Shown: positions 35,139 through 44,250 of the stretch, one piece after another | How positions within the stretch are numbered: position 1 is the first letter of the stretch | How the letters are laid out: each line of letters opens with the position of its first letter | Assembly: GCA_002483345.1 (NCBI GenBank) | Contig: DLHS01000005.1 | Location: forward strand, 300,038-364,037 | Source: Bacteroidetes bacterium UBA7662 | GTDB lineage: Bacteria; Bacteroidota; Bacteroidia; UBA7662 | Direction of reading: 5' to 3' | Length of the DNA: 64,000 nucleotides | Translations under genes and position numbers: made by a program | Notes under the pieces: model-generated | What the model saw: the letters and a program-made list of their open reading frames with translations, nothing else | Told to the model about the DNA's origin: nothing | Database searches by the model: none

Positions 35139-35912
35139 TTAATGGAGATGCATGAATGCCAACAGTCCACCCATGAACGCAAGTACCACATGCCGCCAGC
35201 TGAACTGGTGATTCGAAGTGCTTTCATATAAAATGGTCGTGGCAATCTGCAGGAAAGAACCGGTCGCCAGTGCAAGCATTACATGGAATACTTCACCCAT
35301 TGCATTCATATCTGATTGTAACAGCAAGTATCCAATGCCAACACCAAGCGGGGTCATCAGTGCAAAACCGCTCAGCATGCCGATAAGGCGTTTTCCGGAT
35401 AATCCTGTTTGTTTCAGAACCGTCATCAGCGCGAAAGCAGAGGGGAATTTATGAATCACCACCCCAATCAAAAGAGGGTTTTGCCAGAAAGGCTGATCGA
35501 GTTTGAAAGTGCCGTTCAAGGGAATACCCTCAACCAGAGAATGAATGCTCAGACTGACCAGCAGTCCAAGGCTGAGCGTATGGGAATGTTTGTGATAATG
35601 GCTGTGATCATGGTGTTGGTGATCATGCCCCAGCGGCGCATCCAGGTGAATGTGTCCGTGTTCAATGCCTTCACTGAATTTTTCAAGCAACATCTGAAAG
35701 AAGAAACCTACCAGTATCAGCAGACCTTCATAATGGTGATTCGTCTGAAAAATCTCCGGCAACAAATGGAGAATAGCGGTCGCAAACAGAAAACCACCAC
35801 AGAATGTGAGTATATATTTAAGCTGACGGGCATAGGACTCTTTCACAAGCAATACCAGCAATCCACCTACCACCGGACTTAAAAACAATAATAACAACCC
35901 TAACCCGCTCAT
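35139..35912 (-). CDS. ZIP-family divalent metal transporter
   Basis: 257 residues, about eight membrane helices, with a His-rich cytoplasmic loop near 95-110 (alternating H and D/H/S). The ZIP-signature helices HSLVEG (near 131) and VIHKFPSAFAL (near 152) are intact. Imports zinc or other divalent metals. Last gene of the overlapping four-gene operon; its ATG overlaps the PAP2 stop by 4 bases. Confidence 0.94.
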   Translation of the reverse strand: MSGLGLLLLFLSPVVGGLLVLLVKESYARQLKYILTFCGGFLFATAILHLLPEIFQTNHHYEGLLILVGFFFQMLLEKFSEGIEHGHIHLDAPLGHDHQHHDHSHYHKHSHTLSLGLLVSLSIHSLVEGIPLNGTFKLDQPFWQNPLLIGVVIHKFPSAFALMTVLKQTGLSGKRLIGMLSGFALMTPLGVGIGYLLLQSDMNAMGEVFHVMLALATGSFLQIATTILYESTSNHQFSWRHVVLAFMGGLLAFMHLH

Positions 35913-36472
35913 TTTTCCAGTTTCAAAAACCTCTTGTAAACCAAACCCATCAGAAAAGCAATGGTAGTACCCAACAGGGCTCCAAATGTAATATCAATCG
36001 GATAGTGGACACCCACATATACCTGTGACAATGAAATTATGGCAGCCCAAACAACCAGAATAGGCATGGCCCATTTCCAGTATGGTCGGATAATGATGGA
36101 ACTGATGACTGCAAACCCAAAGTGGTTGGTGGCGTGGGAGGAAGTGAATGAGAAACCTCCGCCACATTTCACCAGCAACCGGACGTATTCGGCGATATAT
36201 GGATCATTGCAGGGCCTTGGACGTTCAAAAAATGGCTTGATAACCGATGAACTCAACATATCGGTAAAAGCAAAGGTCAAAAGTATCCATCCGACAGCTA
36301 TCCATCCCCGTTTACCGAAATTTACAACCAGCCAGGCGGCCATACCTACATAGAGGGGAGCCCAGAAGTACATATCCCTGAACCAGGGAAGTATCAGATC
36401 GAACAGACCATTGGCCCAGCCCCGGTTGATGGCGAAAAATAAATTCTGGTCGAAAGCAATCAATTCATTCAT
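35909..36472 (-). CDS. PAP2-family membrane phosphatase
   Basis: 187 residues, about five or six membrane helices. The three PAP2 motifs are present: KPFFERPRP (K-x6-RP), SSHA and SQVYVGVHYPID, where the family usually has SR; Gln replaces the Arg. Such proteins dephosphorylate lipid phosphates such as undecaprenyl pyrophosphate or phosphatidic acid. Overlaps its upstream and downstream neighbours by 4 bases each. Confidence 0.88.
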   Translation of the reverse strand: MNELIAFDQNLFFAINRGWANGLFDLILPWFRDMYFWAPLYVGMAAWLVVNFGKRGWIAVGWILLTFAFTDMLSSSVIKPFFERPRPCNDPYIAEYVRLLVKCGGGFSFTSSHATNHFGFAVISSIIIRPYWKWAMPILVVWAAIISLSQVYVGVHYPIDITFGALLGTTIAFLMGLVYKRFLKLEK

Positions 36473-37212
36473 AAACGCCTGGCAACATAAATACAGCGTG
36501 GGGAATCTGCCGACAAGGGATCGAGCCGGTAATTGCCGAAACTGCGTATGATTTCAAAACCGCAACGTTGCAACATGGTTGCAAGTTCCTCCGGTGAGAA
36601 ATTTCTTACTTTTTCATAGAAACAATAGGCCTGTCCTCCTGTCTCAAATTCGATTTGTTTTATAATCCAGGCGTCACTTAAATGCCTGGAAATTGAAAAT
36701 TGTATGCCTTCATGGAACTGGCTTTCACGCGGCACATGGGTTTCCTGGACATGGGTAGCATGGAGATAGTCGAATACAAACAGTCCACCCGGTTTCAAAC
36801 CCGCGGCGACACTTTGAAATACGGCTTCATCATCGGTTTTGTCCTCAAAATAGCCAAAGCTGGTGAACAGATTAAAGGCGACATCGAAGTAGGCGGGTTT
36901 CCACAAACGGCGCATATCATGAATGTGGAAGGAGAGCCGGTCGTTTGCATGTTGGGTTGCTTCGGCAATGTTGCGTGCCGACAGGTCGAGTCCGACTACC
37001 CGAAACCCCTTGCGGGCCAGATAGATGGCGTGTCTTCCTTTGCCACAGGCCAGGTCCAGCACGACGCTGTTGGCAGCCAGGCCCAGATACTGGCAAATAT
37101 TATCTATAAACGACTCCGCTTCTTTAAAATCACGGTGTTTGTAAAGCACATGGTACCAGGGGGTGTCAAACCAGGACTGATACCAGGCTTTGTCGCCGGG
37201 GGTGGCCATCAT
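36469..37212 (-). CDS. class I SAM-dependent methyltransferase
   Basis: 247 residues. SAM motif I is LDLACGKGRHAIYLA (near 53-67), then VVGLDLSARN and LFVFDYLHAT. The substrate is unknown. Overlaps the EEP gene by 4 bases upstream and the PAP2 gene by 4 downstream. Confidence 0.88.
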   Translation of the reverse strand: MMATPGDKAWYQSWFDTPWYHVLYKHRDFKEAESFIDNICQYLGLAANSVVLDLACGKGRHAIYLARKGFRVVGLDLSARNIAEATQHANDRLSFHIHDMRRLWKPAYFDVAFNLFTSFGYFEDKTDDEAVFQSVAAGLKPGGLFVFDYLHATHVQETHVPRESQFHEGIQFSISRHLSDAWIIKQIEFETGGQAYCFYEKVRNFSPEELATMLQRCGFEIIRSFGNYRLDPLSADSPRCIYVARRL

Positions 37213-38225
37213 TTTTTGAGTTCTATTTGCAGATAGATAGCAAAATGATCGCTGTACCCGCCCAGGTAGTTTTTGCCGGCATAGGTCCTCCAGGGGTTGC
37301 CTTTGTATTTTTCATTGGTTTCGCGCAGAAAATCAGGCTTGTAAACACCTGCGCTGCCGCTTACATAGGCAACCTTTGCCTGGGGCCCCAGGGTGCTGCC
37401 CGACACAATAATGTGATCGATTTGCTGATATTTCCGCTGATAAACAATGCTGCCCTCCCCGTTTTTTTGCAGGCTGTAGAAAGGATTGAAAAGGTCACCC
37501 TGGCCATTTTCGGCAGAGTCGGTTCGAAGTACCTGATAAACACTTGAATCAGTTGCTTCGTCATTCAGATCACCCAGAATAAAAACGGCAGCAGCTGGCT
37601 GGGTACTTTTGATAGAGTCGTAAACAGTTCTTGCCAGCCGGGCGGCGAGGGCCCTCTTAGGCGCTGATTTTTCCTGACCACCTACGCGGGACGGCCAGTG
37701 ATTTACCAGAAAAAAAGCTTGCTGTCCATTTTTAAGGGTTCCGTTGACGACCAGGATATCACGGGTTTTGAATTTGGGTTCACCGGGGTCGTGGAGATAA
37801 GCGGTACGGGCACCAACATTTTTTAAGCTTCCTTTTTTGTATAAAAAAGCGACATCTATACCCCTTCCATCGGGAGAATCAAAGTGGACATACTGATACC
37901 TGAGCTTTTTTAGCCTTTTTTGCTGGCACAGTGCCGCTACCACTGAAGCGTTTTCAACCTCACAGAGTCCCAGAAAGTCGGGCCCTTTTCCATGAGCCAT
38001 ACCGGCAATCACTTCCGCGAGCTTGTCGAGTTTGGCTTCATAACGGACACGGTTCCATGTTTTGGGGGTATCGGGAAGAAATTCTTCATCGTTGATAGCC
38101 GGATCGTTGAGGGTGTCGAAAAGATTTTCTACATTGTAGTGTGCCAGCGTTAGTTTTTGCGCCTGCACAACGGGTGGCAGGAGGAGCGCCATAACAAGGA
38201 GCAGATAGCTGTACTGTATTTTCAT
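37209..38225 (-). CDS. secreted endonuclease/exonuclease/phosphatase-family protein
   Basis: 338 residues with a signal peptide (1-22, VVQA-Q). EEP/DNase I-like motifs: YNVENLFDT start, CEVENA (metal Glu), NHWPS, GDLNDE and SDHFA. Probable secreted nuclease or phosphodiesterase. First gene of the overlapping operon, divergent from sixA. Confidence 0.9.
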   Translation of the reverse strand: MKIQYSYLLLVMALLLPPVVQAQKLTLAHYNVENLFDTLNDPAINDEEFLPDTPKTWNRVRYEAKLDKLAEVIAGMAHGKGPDFLGLCEVENASVVAALCQQKRLKKLRYQYVHFDSPDGRGIDVAFLYKKGSLKNVGARTAYLHDPGEPKFKTRDILVVNGTLKNGQQAFFLVNHWPSRVGGQEKSAPKRALAARLARTVYDSIKSTQPAAAVFILGDLNDEATDSSVYQVLRTDSAENGQGDLFNPFYSLQKNGEGSIVYQRKYQQIDHIIVSGSTLGPQAKVAYVSGSAGVYKPDFLRETNEKYKGNPWRTYAGKNYLGGYSDHFAIYLQIELKK

Positions 38226-38314
38226 AATAATCGCTTAACCGAAGGCATTTTGACAAGCGAAAATAACACATTAAAATTGTTGTGACGTCCGTAATACGGA
38301 GTGGGAGGAGGGTT

Positions 38315-38821
38315 ATGAAAAGATTGTATCTGTTACGCCATGCCAAAGCCGGTTTTGACCTTACGGGACAGGCCGATGCCGAACGTGTACTTACCCACAG
38401 CGGAAAGCAGGATGCTATTAAACTGGGCTATAAACTGAAGGGACGCAACGAAGAGATTGATTGGTTTAAGTGCAGTCCGGCTTTACGAACCCGGCAAACC
38501 ATTGACGCCATCATGGAAGTTACCGGTTTCAGCGATATCCGGCTGGAGATGACACCGGAATTGTATCAGGCCAGTGATGAAAAATTTCTGCAGCAGATCC
38601 ACCAAACACCTGAAAATATTAGTGCCTTGCTGCTCGTAGGGCATAATCCTTCCATTACCCAGGCTGCCAACTGGCTGGCCATTGATTTCCGGATCGACCA
38701 CCTTCCAACCTGTGGCCTGCTTGCCTTTAGTTTTGAGGTAAATGCGTGGCACCAGATCAGCGAACACAGCGGTAAAGTGCTGTGGTTCGATTTTCCTAAA
38801 AATGAATACTCCATCCTCTGA
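38315..38821 (+). CDS. SixA-like phosphohistidine phosphatase
   Basis: 168 residues from the ATG at 38315, which is preceded by a GGAGGAGGG tract, an unusual SD-like leader for this phylum. The histidine-phosphatase RHG-type motif is LLRHAKAG (near 5), with the second His in LLVGHNPS. SixA removes phosphate from phosphohistidine in relay proteins such as Hpt domains. It sits 2 bases before ppk1, so it is probably in the polyphosphate operon. Confidence 0.9.
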   Translation: MKRLYLLRHAKAGFDLTGQADAERVLTHSGKQDAIKLGYKLKGRNEEIDWFKCSPALRTRQTIDAIMEVTGFSDIRLEMTPELYQASDEKFLQQIHQTPENISALLLVGHNPSITQAANWLAIDFRIDHLPTCGLLAFSFEVNAWHQISEHSGKVLWFDFPKNEYSIL

Positions 38822-38823
38822 AC

Positions 38824-40974
38824 ATGAGTCTGAATAACCCCGCCATTCTTTTTAAAAAAACTGTCAAAGGACTCAAATTTCAATTGCTGAATCGGGAGAT
38901 CAGCTGGCTTGCCTTCAACGCAAGGGTTTTGCAGGAAGCTGAGAATCCGGATGTGCCCCTGCTCGAACGGATCAAATTCCTGGCGATTTTCTCCTCCAAT
39001 CTGGACGAATTTTTTCGGGTCAGGGTAGCTTCCCAGCGCCGGCTTTTGCAGCTCCGGCCAAGTGCTTTGAATAAGCTTAACTTCCATCCGGATGCTATTT
39101 TGAATCAAATTCAGCAAACTGTAATCAAACAACAACAGCGGTTTGAAAGCATTTTTCACAACGATATTACCCCCGCTCTGGAGAAAGAGGGCGTTTTCAT
39201 CCGCAGCGAGCGCCAATTGAGCGATGCACAAAGCGAATACCTCAAACTGGTATTCCGTACACAGATTTTCCCGTTTCTGACGCCCATCATGATCAGCTCG
39301 TCAGTTACCAATCCGCATATCAAAGACGCTTACATCTATCTGGCTGTCAAAATGTATCATGCGGTTGACCCGGATGATTTTAAATACGCACTCATAGAAT
39401 TGCCTACCAAGGTGGTTCCCCGCTTTTTTACACTACCTACGGAAGATGATACCAAAGCGGTTATACTGCTTGATGATGTGGTCAGACACAACCTCAAAAA
39501 CATTTTCGCTTTTTTCGGATACGATACCTACGAAGCCTACACCATCAAAGTTACCCGGGACCAGGAGTTGGACATTGACAACGACATCAGCGAAACGCTG
39601 GTGGAAAAGGTAAATAAAAGCCTGAAAACAAGAAAAAGGGGCGACCCGGTTCGGTTTATTTACGATGCCAACATGCCGCTTGATTTGTTGCAATTCCTTA
39701 TCCGACGCATCGATCTGGAGAAATCCAACCTCATCCCTGGCGGACGTTATCACAACTTCAGCGATTTTATGGATTTCCCTGACCTCGGGAAGCCACATCT
39801 CAAGTACCAGACCCTTCAACCGGCCCCGGTTTTGTATCTCGACCGGTCTAAACGGATCTTTGATGCCATACGGAACAAAGATGTGATGGTTCATCATCCT
39901 TATCAGAGCTTTGATTATGTAATCAGGTTTTTGAGGGAGGCGGCCATCGATCCGCAGGTCACAAGCATCCGGATTACCTTGTATCGGGTAGCTAAAATTT
40001 CAAGTGTTGTAAACTCCCTCATCACTGCCGTGATGAATGGCAAGGATGTTACAGCCATGGTCGAGATTCAGGCCAGATTTGATGAAGAAACTAATATTTA
40101 CTGGGCTGGGAAACTTCAGGAAGCAGGGGCTAAGGTTATTTTTGGTCAGCCCGGGCAGAAAGTCCACTGTAAAATGTGTATGGTAAGCCGCATTGAGAAG
40201 GGAAGAATCAGGGAGTATGTACACCTGGGCACAGGTAATTACAATGGTTTTACAGCAAAAATATATTGTGACGATGGTTTGTTTACGGCTGACAAGCGTA
40301 TCACCACGGAAGTATCAAGGCTATTTAAAGCGCTTGAAAGAGGCAATAAACAATTTGCCTACCGGCACTTGCTGGTAGCGCCGTTTTATCTCCGCAATAA
40401 GTTCGTGGATCTGGTTGATAAAGAGATAGCCCATGCCCGTCACGGCCACAAGGCGTATCTCATTCTGAAGATGAACAGCCTGGTGGATGCGGATATGATT
40501 CAGAAATTGTACGAAGCGAGTGAGGCAGGAGTCAAAATTAAGTTGATTATCAGGGGAGTGTGCTCACTTATGCCAGGCATCAAGGGGTTAAGTGAAAATA
40601 TACAGGTTATCAGCATCATAGATCGATTTCTGGAACACTCCCGGGTTTACATTTTTGGTAACAAGGGTAACGAGAAAATATACCTTTCGTCCGCAGATTG
40701 GATGACCCGGAATCTGACGCACCGGGTAGAAATTGCTTTTCCGATTTATTCGGCAGAAATCAGAAAGGAAATCAGGGATATGATTGATTTTCAGCTTCAT
40801 GATAATGTAAAAGGCAGGGACATGATACATCCGCTGGCGAATACCATGAAAGTACAGCGGGCAGAGGAACCGATTATTCGGTCGCAATATGCCATTTACG
40901 AATATTTTGTGCGCATTTTTGAGGAACAGAACCGGCCTGTTGCCGATTATAAACCTGCAAACGCACTGCATTGA
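38824..40974 (+). CDS. ppk1: polyphosphate kinase 1
   Basis: 716 residues. It builds inorganic polyphosphate from ATP. Full length, with the catalytic His region HCKMCMVSR, the second conserved site HRVEIAFPI, and the LNREISWLAFNARVLQEA start typical of PPK1. It lies between a SixA-like phosphatase and ppx; its stop overlaps the ppx TTG start by 4 bases. Confidence 0.97.
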   Translation: MSLNNPAILFKKTVKGLKFQLLNREISWLAFNARVLQEAENPDVPLLERIKFLAIFSSNLDEFFRVRVASQRRLLQLRPSALNKLNFHPDAILNQIQQTVIKQQQRFESIFHNDITPALEKEGVFIRSERQLSDAQSEYLKLVFRTQIFPFLTPIMISSSVTNPHIKDAYIYLAVKMYHAVDPDDFKYALIELPTKVVPRFFTLPTEDDTKAVILLDDVVRHNLKNIFAFFGYDTYEAYTIKVTRDQELDIDNDISETLVEKVNKSLKTRKRGDPVRFIYDANMPLDLLQFLIRRIDLEKSNLIPGGRYHNFSDFMDFPDLGKPHLKYQTLQPAPVLYLDRSKRIFDAIRNKDVMVHHPYQSFDYVIRFLREAAIDPQVTSIRITLYRVAKISSVVNSLITAVMNGKDVTAMVEIQARFDEETNIYWAGKLQEAGAKVIFGQPGQKVHCKMCMVSRIEKGRIREYVHLGTGNYNGFTAKIYCDDGLFTADKRITTEVSRLFKALERGNKQFAYRHLLVAPFYLRNKFVDLVDKEIAHARHGHKAYLILKMNSLVDADMIQKLYEASEAGVKIKLIIRGVCSLMPGIKGLSENIQVISIIDRFLEHSRVYIFGNKGNEKIYLSSADWMTRNLTHRVEIAFPIYSAEIRKEIRDMIDFQLHDNVKGRDMIHPLANTMKVQRAEEPIIRSQYAIYEYFVRIFEEQNRPVADYKPANALH

Positions 40975-41894
40975 ACGTAGCCGCCATAGACATCGGGTCA
41001 AACGCTGCCCGCTTATATATCTGTAGTTTTTTCCACGACGGTGCAGACCAGACCCGGATTAAAATATTGGAATTTGTCAGGGTTCCGGTTCGGTTGGGGG
41101 AAGATGTTTTTTCAACCCATCATATTCCTGAGGCCAAGGAAGCGGAATTGCTGGAATTACTGAAGGCCTTTCAGATACTCATGAAGCTTTTCCATGTGGA
41201 GGATTACAAAGCCTGTGCAACTTCCGCCATGCGTGAAGCGGCTAATGGCAAGGAGGTTGCCAAACGCATAGAAGCAGCCATCGGAATTAAAATCGACATC
41301 ATTCCGGGCAATAAAGAAGCTGAACTTATCTATAAGGCCCACCAGGGAGCTATTGAAGAAGGAGGGAAACTACTCTTTGTTGATGTTGGGGGTGGCAGTA
41401 CAGAGATTTCCCTGCTGCAGGGACAGAAAAAAATTGCCAGCCGCTCCTTTGATCTGGGTGCAGTACGGATATTGGACAAAAAGGATAAACCCAAAGACTG
41501 GGAACAGATGAAAGAATGGCTCAAAGTGGTGGTTAAGCCCTTTGGAGCTGATTACGCCATCGGAACAGGTGGTAATATCAATAAGCTGTTTGATCTGATG
41601 AACCTCAAGGAAGGGCGTTTTGCCAGCCAGAAGCAGCTTAAAACCACCTATGATTATGTGGCCAGTTTCGATCTGGATGCCCGTGTAAAGCAGCTGGGCC
41701 TGAACCCCGACCGGGCAGATGTAATCCTGCCGGCCACAGAGATTTACCTCAATGTGCTCAAAGCCAGTGGTGTAAACCGCATTACCATTTCCGGTTTGGG
41801 TTTAAAAGAAGGTATTGTGGCCGAACTGCTCGAAAAACACCACCAGGCCATTATCCGGAAGTTTCAGGGGAATGAACGGTTTTCGGTTCATTAG
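40971..41894 (+). CDS. Ppx/GppA-family exopolyphosphatase
   Basis: 307 residues, shorter than E. coli Ppx (513), with only the actin-like phosphatase domain. Starts with TTG at 40971 (TTGA overlaps the ppk1 stop). Motifs AIDIGSNAARL and FVDVGGGSTEIS. It removes phosphates from polyphosphate or pppGpp, so ppk1 and this gene set the polyphosphate level together. Confidence 0.93.
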   Translation: MNVAAIDIGSNAARLYICSFFHDGADQTRIKILEFVRVPVRLGEDVFSTHHIPEAKEAELLELLKAFQILMKLFHVEDYKACATSAMREAANGKEVAKRIEAAIGIKIDIIPGNKEAELIYKAHQGAIEEGGKLLFVDVGGGSTEISLLQGQKKIASRSFDLGAVRILDKKDKPKDWEQMKEWLKVVVKPFGADYAIGTGGNINKLFDLMNLKEGRFASQKQLKTTYDYVASFDLDARVKQLGLNPDRADVILPATEIYLNVLKASGVNRITISGLGLKEGIVAELLEKHHQAIIRKFQGNERFSVH

Positions 41895-41925
41895 AAGATA
41901 TAAATCCGATATTCATTTTTGGAGT

Positions 41926-43368
41926 ATGGTACGTTCTTTTTGGTTTGTCACTTTTCTGTTCCTTTTTTCTAATGTCTCCGGACAGGGACATGATTATGGG
42001 TTATTTCGGCAGGTTCCTTTTCAATATGACTCCATTCAAAACGCAAGAAGGCTTTATCTGATTGGCGATGATAATACCTTTGGCCCTTTCCCAATAGGCT
42101 TCACATTCTGTTTTTTTAGAGCTAGTTACGACTCTTTTTATGTGTCTACAAATGGAGAAGTAACTTTTGTGAAACCGACACCTGCTCAAGCACCAGCTCC
42201 CCCAATCTATTCAAGAAGGATATTGCCAGATACAATTGCCCGTAGAGCAGTGATATATTTTCTTAAATCTGATTTTTACCCGGTCTTTCCAATTTCAAAA
42301 TTATATCTGGAAACAAAAGGCTTGGCTCCCAATCGTAAACTCATAATCACGGTAGATTCTGTCGTGCAGTTTTTGTGTGAAGACAGGTATAACTTTTTTC
42401 AGGTAGTACTTGAGGAAAATGATGGTAGTGTTAGGTTTAATATTCTGAAAAAGGATACATGTTCTTCATGGATTCATGCACATCATGCCACCATTGGTAT
42501 GCAGGATTATAGCAGGACAATTGCCGCAGTTGATACCCACTATATGGATAAACCTCTCAAATTAGATAGTATATCTTTTTTATTTTCGCGTGATTCTCTT
42601 CCTGATTTGATTAATCCTTTGGCTGATAGCCTTGTTTGCAGTACAGGAGATAGTATTCGGCTTAGTGTTAACACTATGGTAGGCGGTGGTTCCTGTTTAT
42701 GGCAATGGCAGGTCTTAAATTGGAGGATTAATGGTATTGTCATCCCTTTCAGTAATGACTCTGTTCTTTTTGCAAGAAGTGCAGGAGAATATGATGTTTT
42801 ATTAGGGAATGGAAACAGTACTATAGCCTCAAAACCAGTGAATATTTACAATCCTGAGTATATGAACTTTACTTTGGTAGGGCCTGACCAAATAGGGCCT
42901 ACGCTTAGTTATACTTACACAACAAATCCTGGCAATGGTTTATCATACCATTGGATTTGTGAAGGGTGTTCTCTCCTCTCAGCTCAGGGCTTTCCCATGA
43001 TGAGTGTTGTTTGGCCTAACTATGTGCTGAATCCGGAAATACAAGTCTTGGTTTCGGACGGTACATGTTATGAGATATTCAGAAAACAACTTTGGTTTTT
43101 CCCGCTTTCAACATCTAAGGAACAGATCTCAGAGATAAAAATTTATCCCAATCCTAATACAGGGGACTTTACCATCGAAACATTGTCTCAGCTTAAAGCT
43201 GAAAAATTGAAAATAATTGATCCAACCGGTAGGGTAATCCCCTTTGATTTTATTCAAATAAATCAAAATGAGGTTCAATTATCTCTTCGAAGAAGGGTAA
43301 AAGGCTTATATTTCCTTGAATTAAATTTTACAGAGGGAATCCGAAAAACTCGATTCATAGTTCATTAG
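41926..43368 (+). CDS. AT-rich secreted protein with T9SS sorting domain
   Basis: 480 residues from the ATG at 41926; the open frame extends 37 codons into ppx but with no signal peptide there. Signal (1-19, SNVSG-Q), a beta-rich N-terminal region, Ig/PKD-like segments and a type A sorting domain (IKIYPNPNTGDF). It is visibly richer in A and T than its neighbours and uses many more AT-ending codons, suggesting recent acquisition or relaxed codon use. Function unknown. Confidence 0.85.
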   Translation: MVRSFWFVTFLFLFSNVSGQGHDYGLFRQVPFQYDSIQNARRLYLIGDDNTFGPFPIGFTFCFFRASYDSFYVSTNGEVTFVKPTPAQAPAPPIYSRRILPDTIARRAVIYFLKSDFYPVFPISKLYLETKGLAPNRKLIITVDSVVQFLCEDRYNFFQVVLEENDGSVRFNILKKDTCSSWIHAHHATIGMQDYSRTIAAVDTHYMDKPLKLDSISFLFSRDSLPDLINPLADSLVCSTGDSIRLSVNTMVGGGSCLWQWQVLNWRINGIVIPFSNDSVLFARSAGEYDVLLGNGNSTIASKPVNIYNPEYMNFTLVGPDQIGPTLSYTYTTNPGNGLSYHWICEGCSLLSAQGFPMMSVVWPNYVLNPEIQVLVSDGTCYEIFRKQLWFFPLSTSKEQISEIKIYPNPNTGDFTIETLSQLKAEKLKIIDPTGRVIPFDFIQINQNEVQLSLRRRVKGLYFLELNFTEGIRKTRFIVH

Positions 43369-43397
43369 AAAGAATTTGAATTTTATAAAATAGTGAA

Positions 43398-44201
43398 TTA
43401 CTTCTTTCTCCGGACAATCCACGTATCCTGTGCCGGCTGACCATCCAGGATATATCCTGCTTCATGTTTCAGCAATTCAAAATCGGAGGCGATAAGTGCA
43501 GAAATTACCGCGGGCGGATGAAAGGCTCCATATACCCGGTGCCCCTCAGGGCCACTGCCGCGGACTACCAGCTCATTCCTGCCATACGAAAGCTGCTCGG
43601 TCTTTGTAAGTCTTGCCCGGAAAACATCGCCATGTGTCGTGAAAAGAAAAATTCCCCCCGGGCGTAACACACGTGCTATTTCTTTGATCCAGGCGTAATG
43701 CCCTTTTGCAGACAGATGTGTAAAAATTGAGATTGCATAAGCGAAATCGACACTTTCTGCTTCAAAATCAAGGGGCGGATAAAGTGAGTTATTTTTGATG
43801 TTGAACGCGGGAAAATGATGCTGTAACCATTGAACAGTTTCCGGGTTATAGTCACTGCCTTGGATGTTCCCATTGGGAAAATGCGATGGTAAATGTCTCA
43901 TTACCCTGGCCGGACCACACCCCCAGTCAAGTATGCTGTAAACAGTTTCTGCAGGCATCCAGGGAGCGATTTGCTCTTCCAGCCAGGAGGCTGTGTTTTT
44001 CCCATCCTCATAATACGCCTTGTAATCCAGTCCATAGGCTTCATACATCATATAATCTGGCGGGAGTATAAAATCGGGGTGCGTCAATCTGAACTGTTGA
44101 TTACTTTTCGCGAGCCGGCGACTACTCCAGATAAATTTCAATTTGGTGAGGGGCACCAATAAACCCAAGGTGCTGAGTATTTTTTTTAGACTGTTTTTCA
44201 T
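43398..44201 (-). CDS. class I SAM-dependent methyltransferase
   Basis: 267 residues. Motif I ILDWGCGPARVMRHL (near 88-102), then GSDYNPETVQWL and FAYAISIFTHLSAKGHYAWI. The first 30 residues are basic and hydrophobic. Substrate unknown; methyltransferases with this motif I act on small molecules or glycolipids. A TAGCTTTG box ends 7 nt before the ATG. Confidence 0.85.
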   Translation of the reverse strand: MKNSLKKILSTLGLLVPLTKLKFIWSSRRLAKSNQQFRLTHPDFILPPDYMMYEAYGLDYKAYYEDGKNTASWLEEQIAPWMPAETVYSILDWGCGPARVMRHLPSHFPNGNIQGSDYNPETVQWLQHHFPAFNIKNNSLYPPLDFEAESVDFAYAISIFTHLSAKGHYAWIKEIARVLRPGGIFLFTTHGDVFRARLTKTEQLSYGRNELVVRGSGPEGHRVYGAFHPPAVISALIASDFELLKHEAGYILDGQPAQDTWIVRRKK

Positions 44202-44208
44202 GCGTCCC

Positions 44209-44216
44209 CAAAGCTA
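44209..44216 (-). promoter_or_regulatory. -7 box of the methyltransferase gene
   Basis: TAGCTTTG on the minus strand, a full TAnnTTTG match, 7 nt before the ATG at 44201, so the predicted leader is only a few bases. Confidence 0.45.
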
Positions 44217-44250
44217 AGTCCACATATGTTTGAACCCAAGTCTCTGGCTT

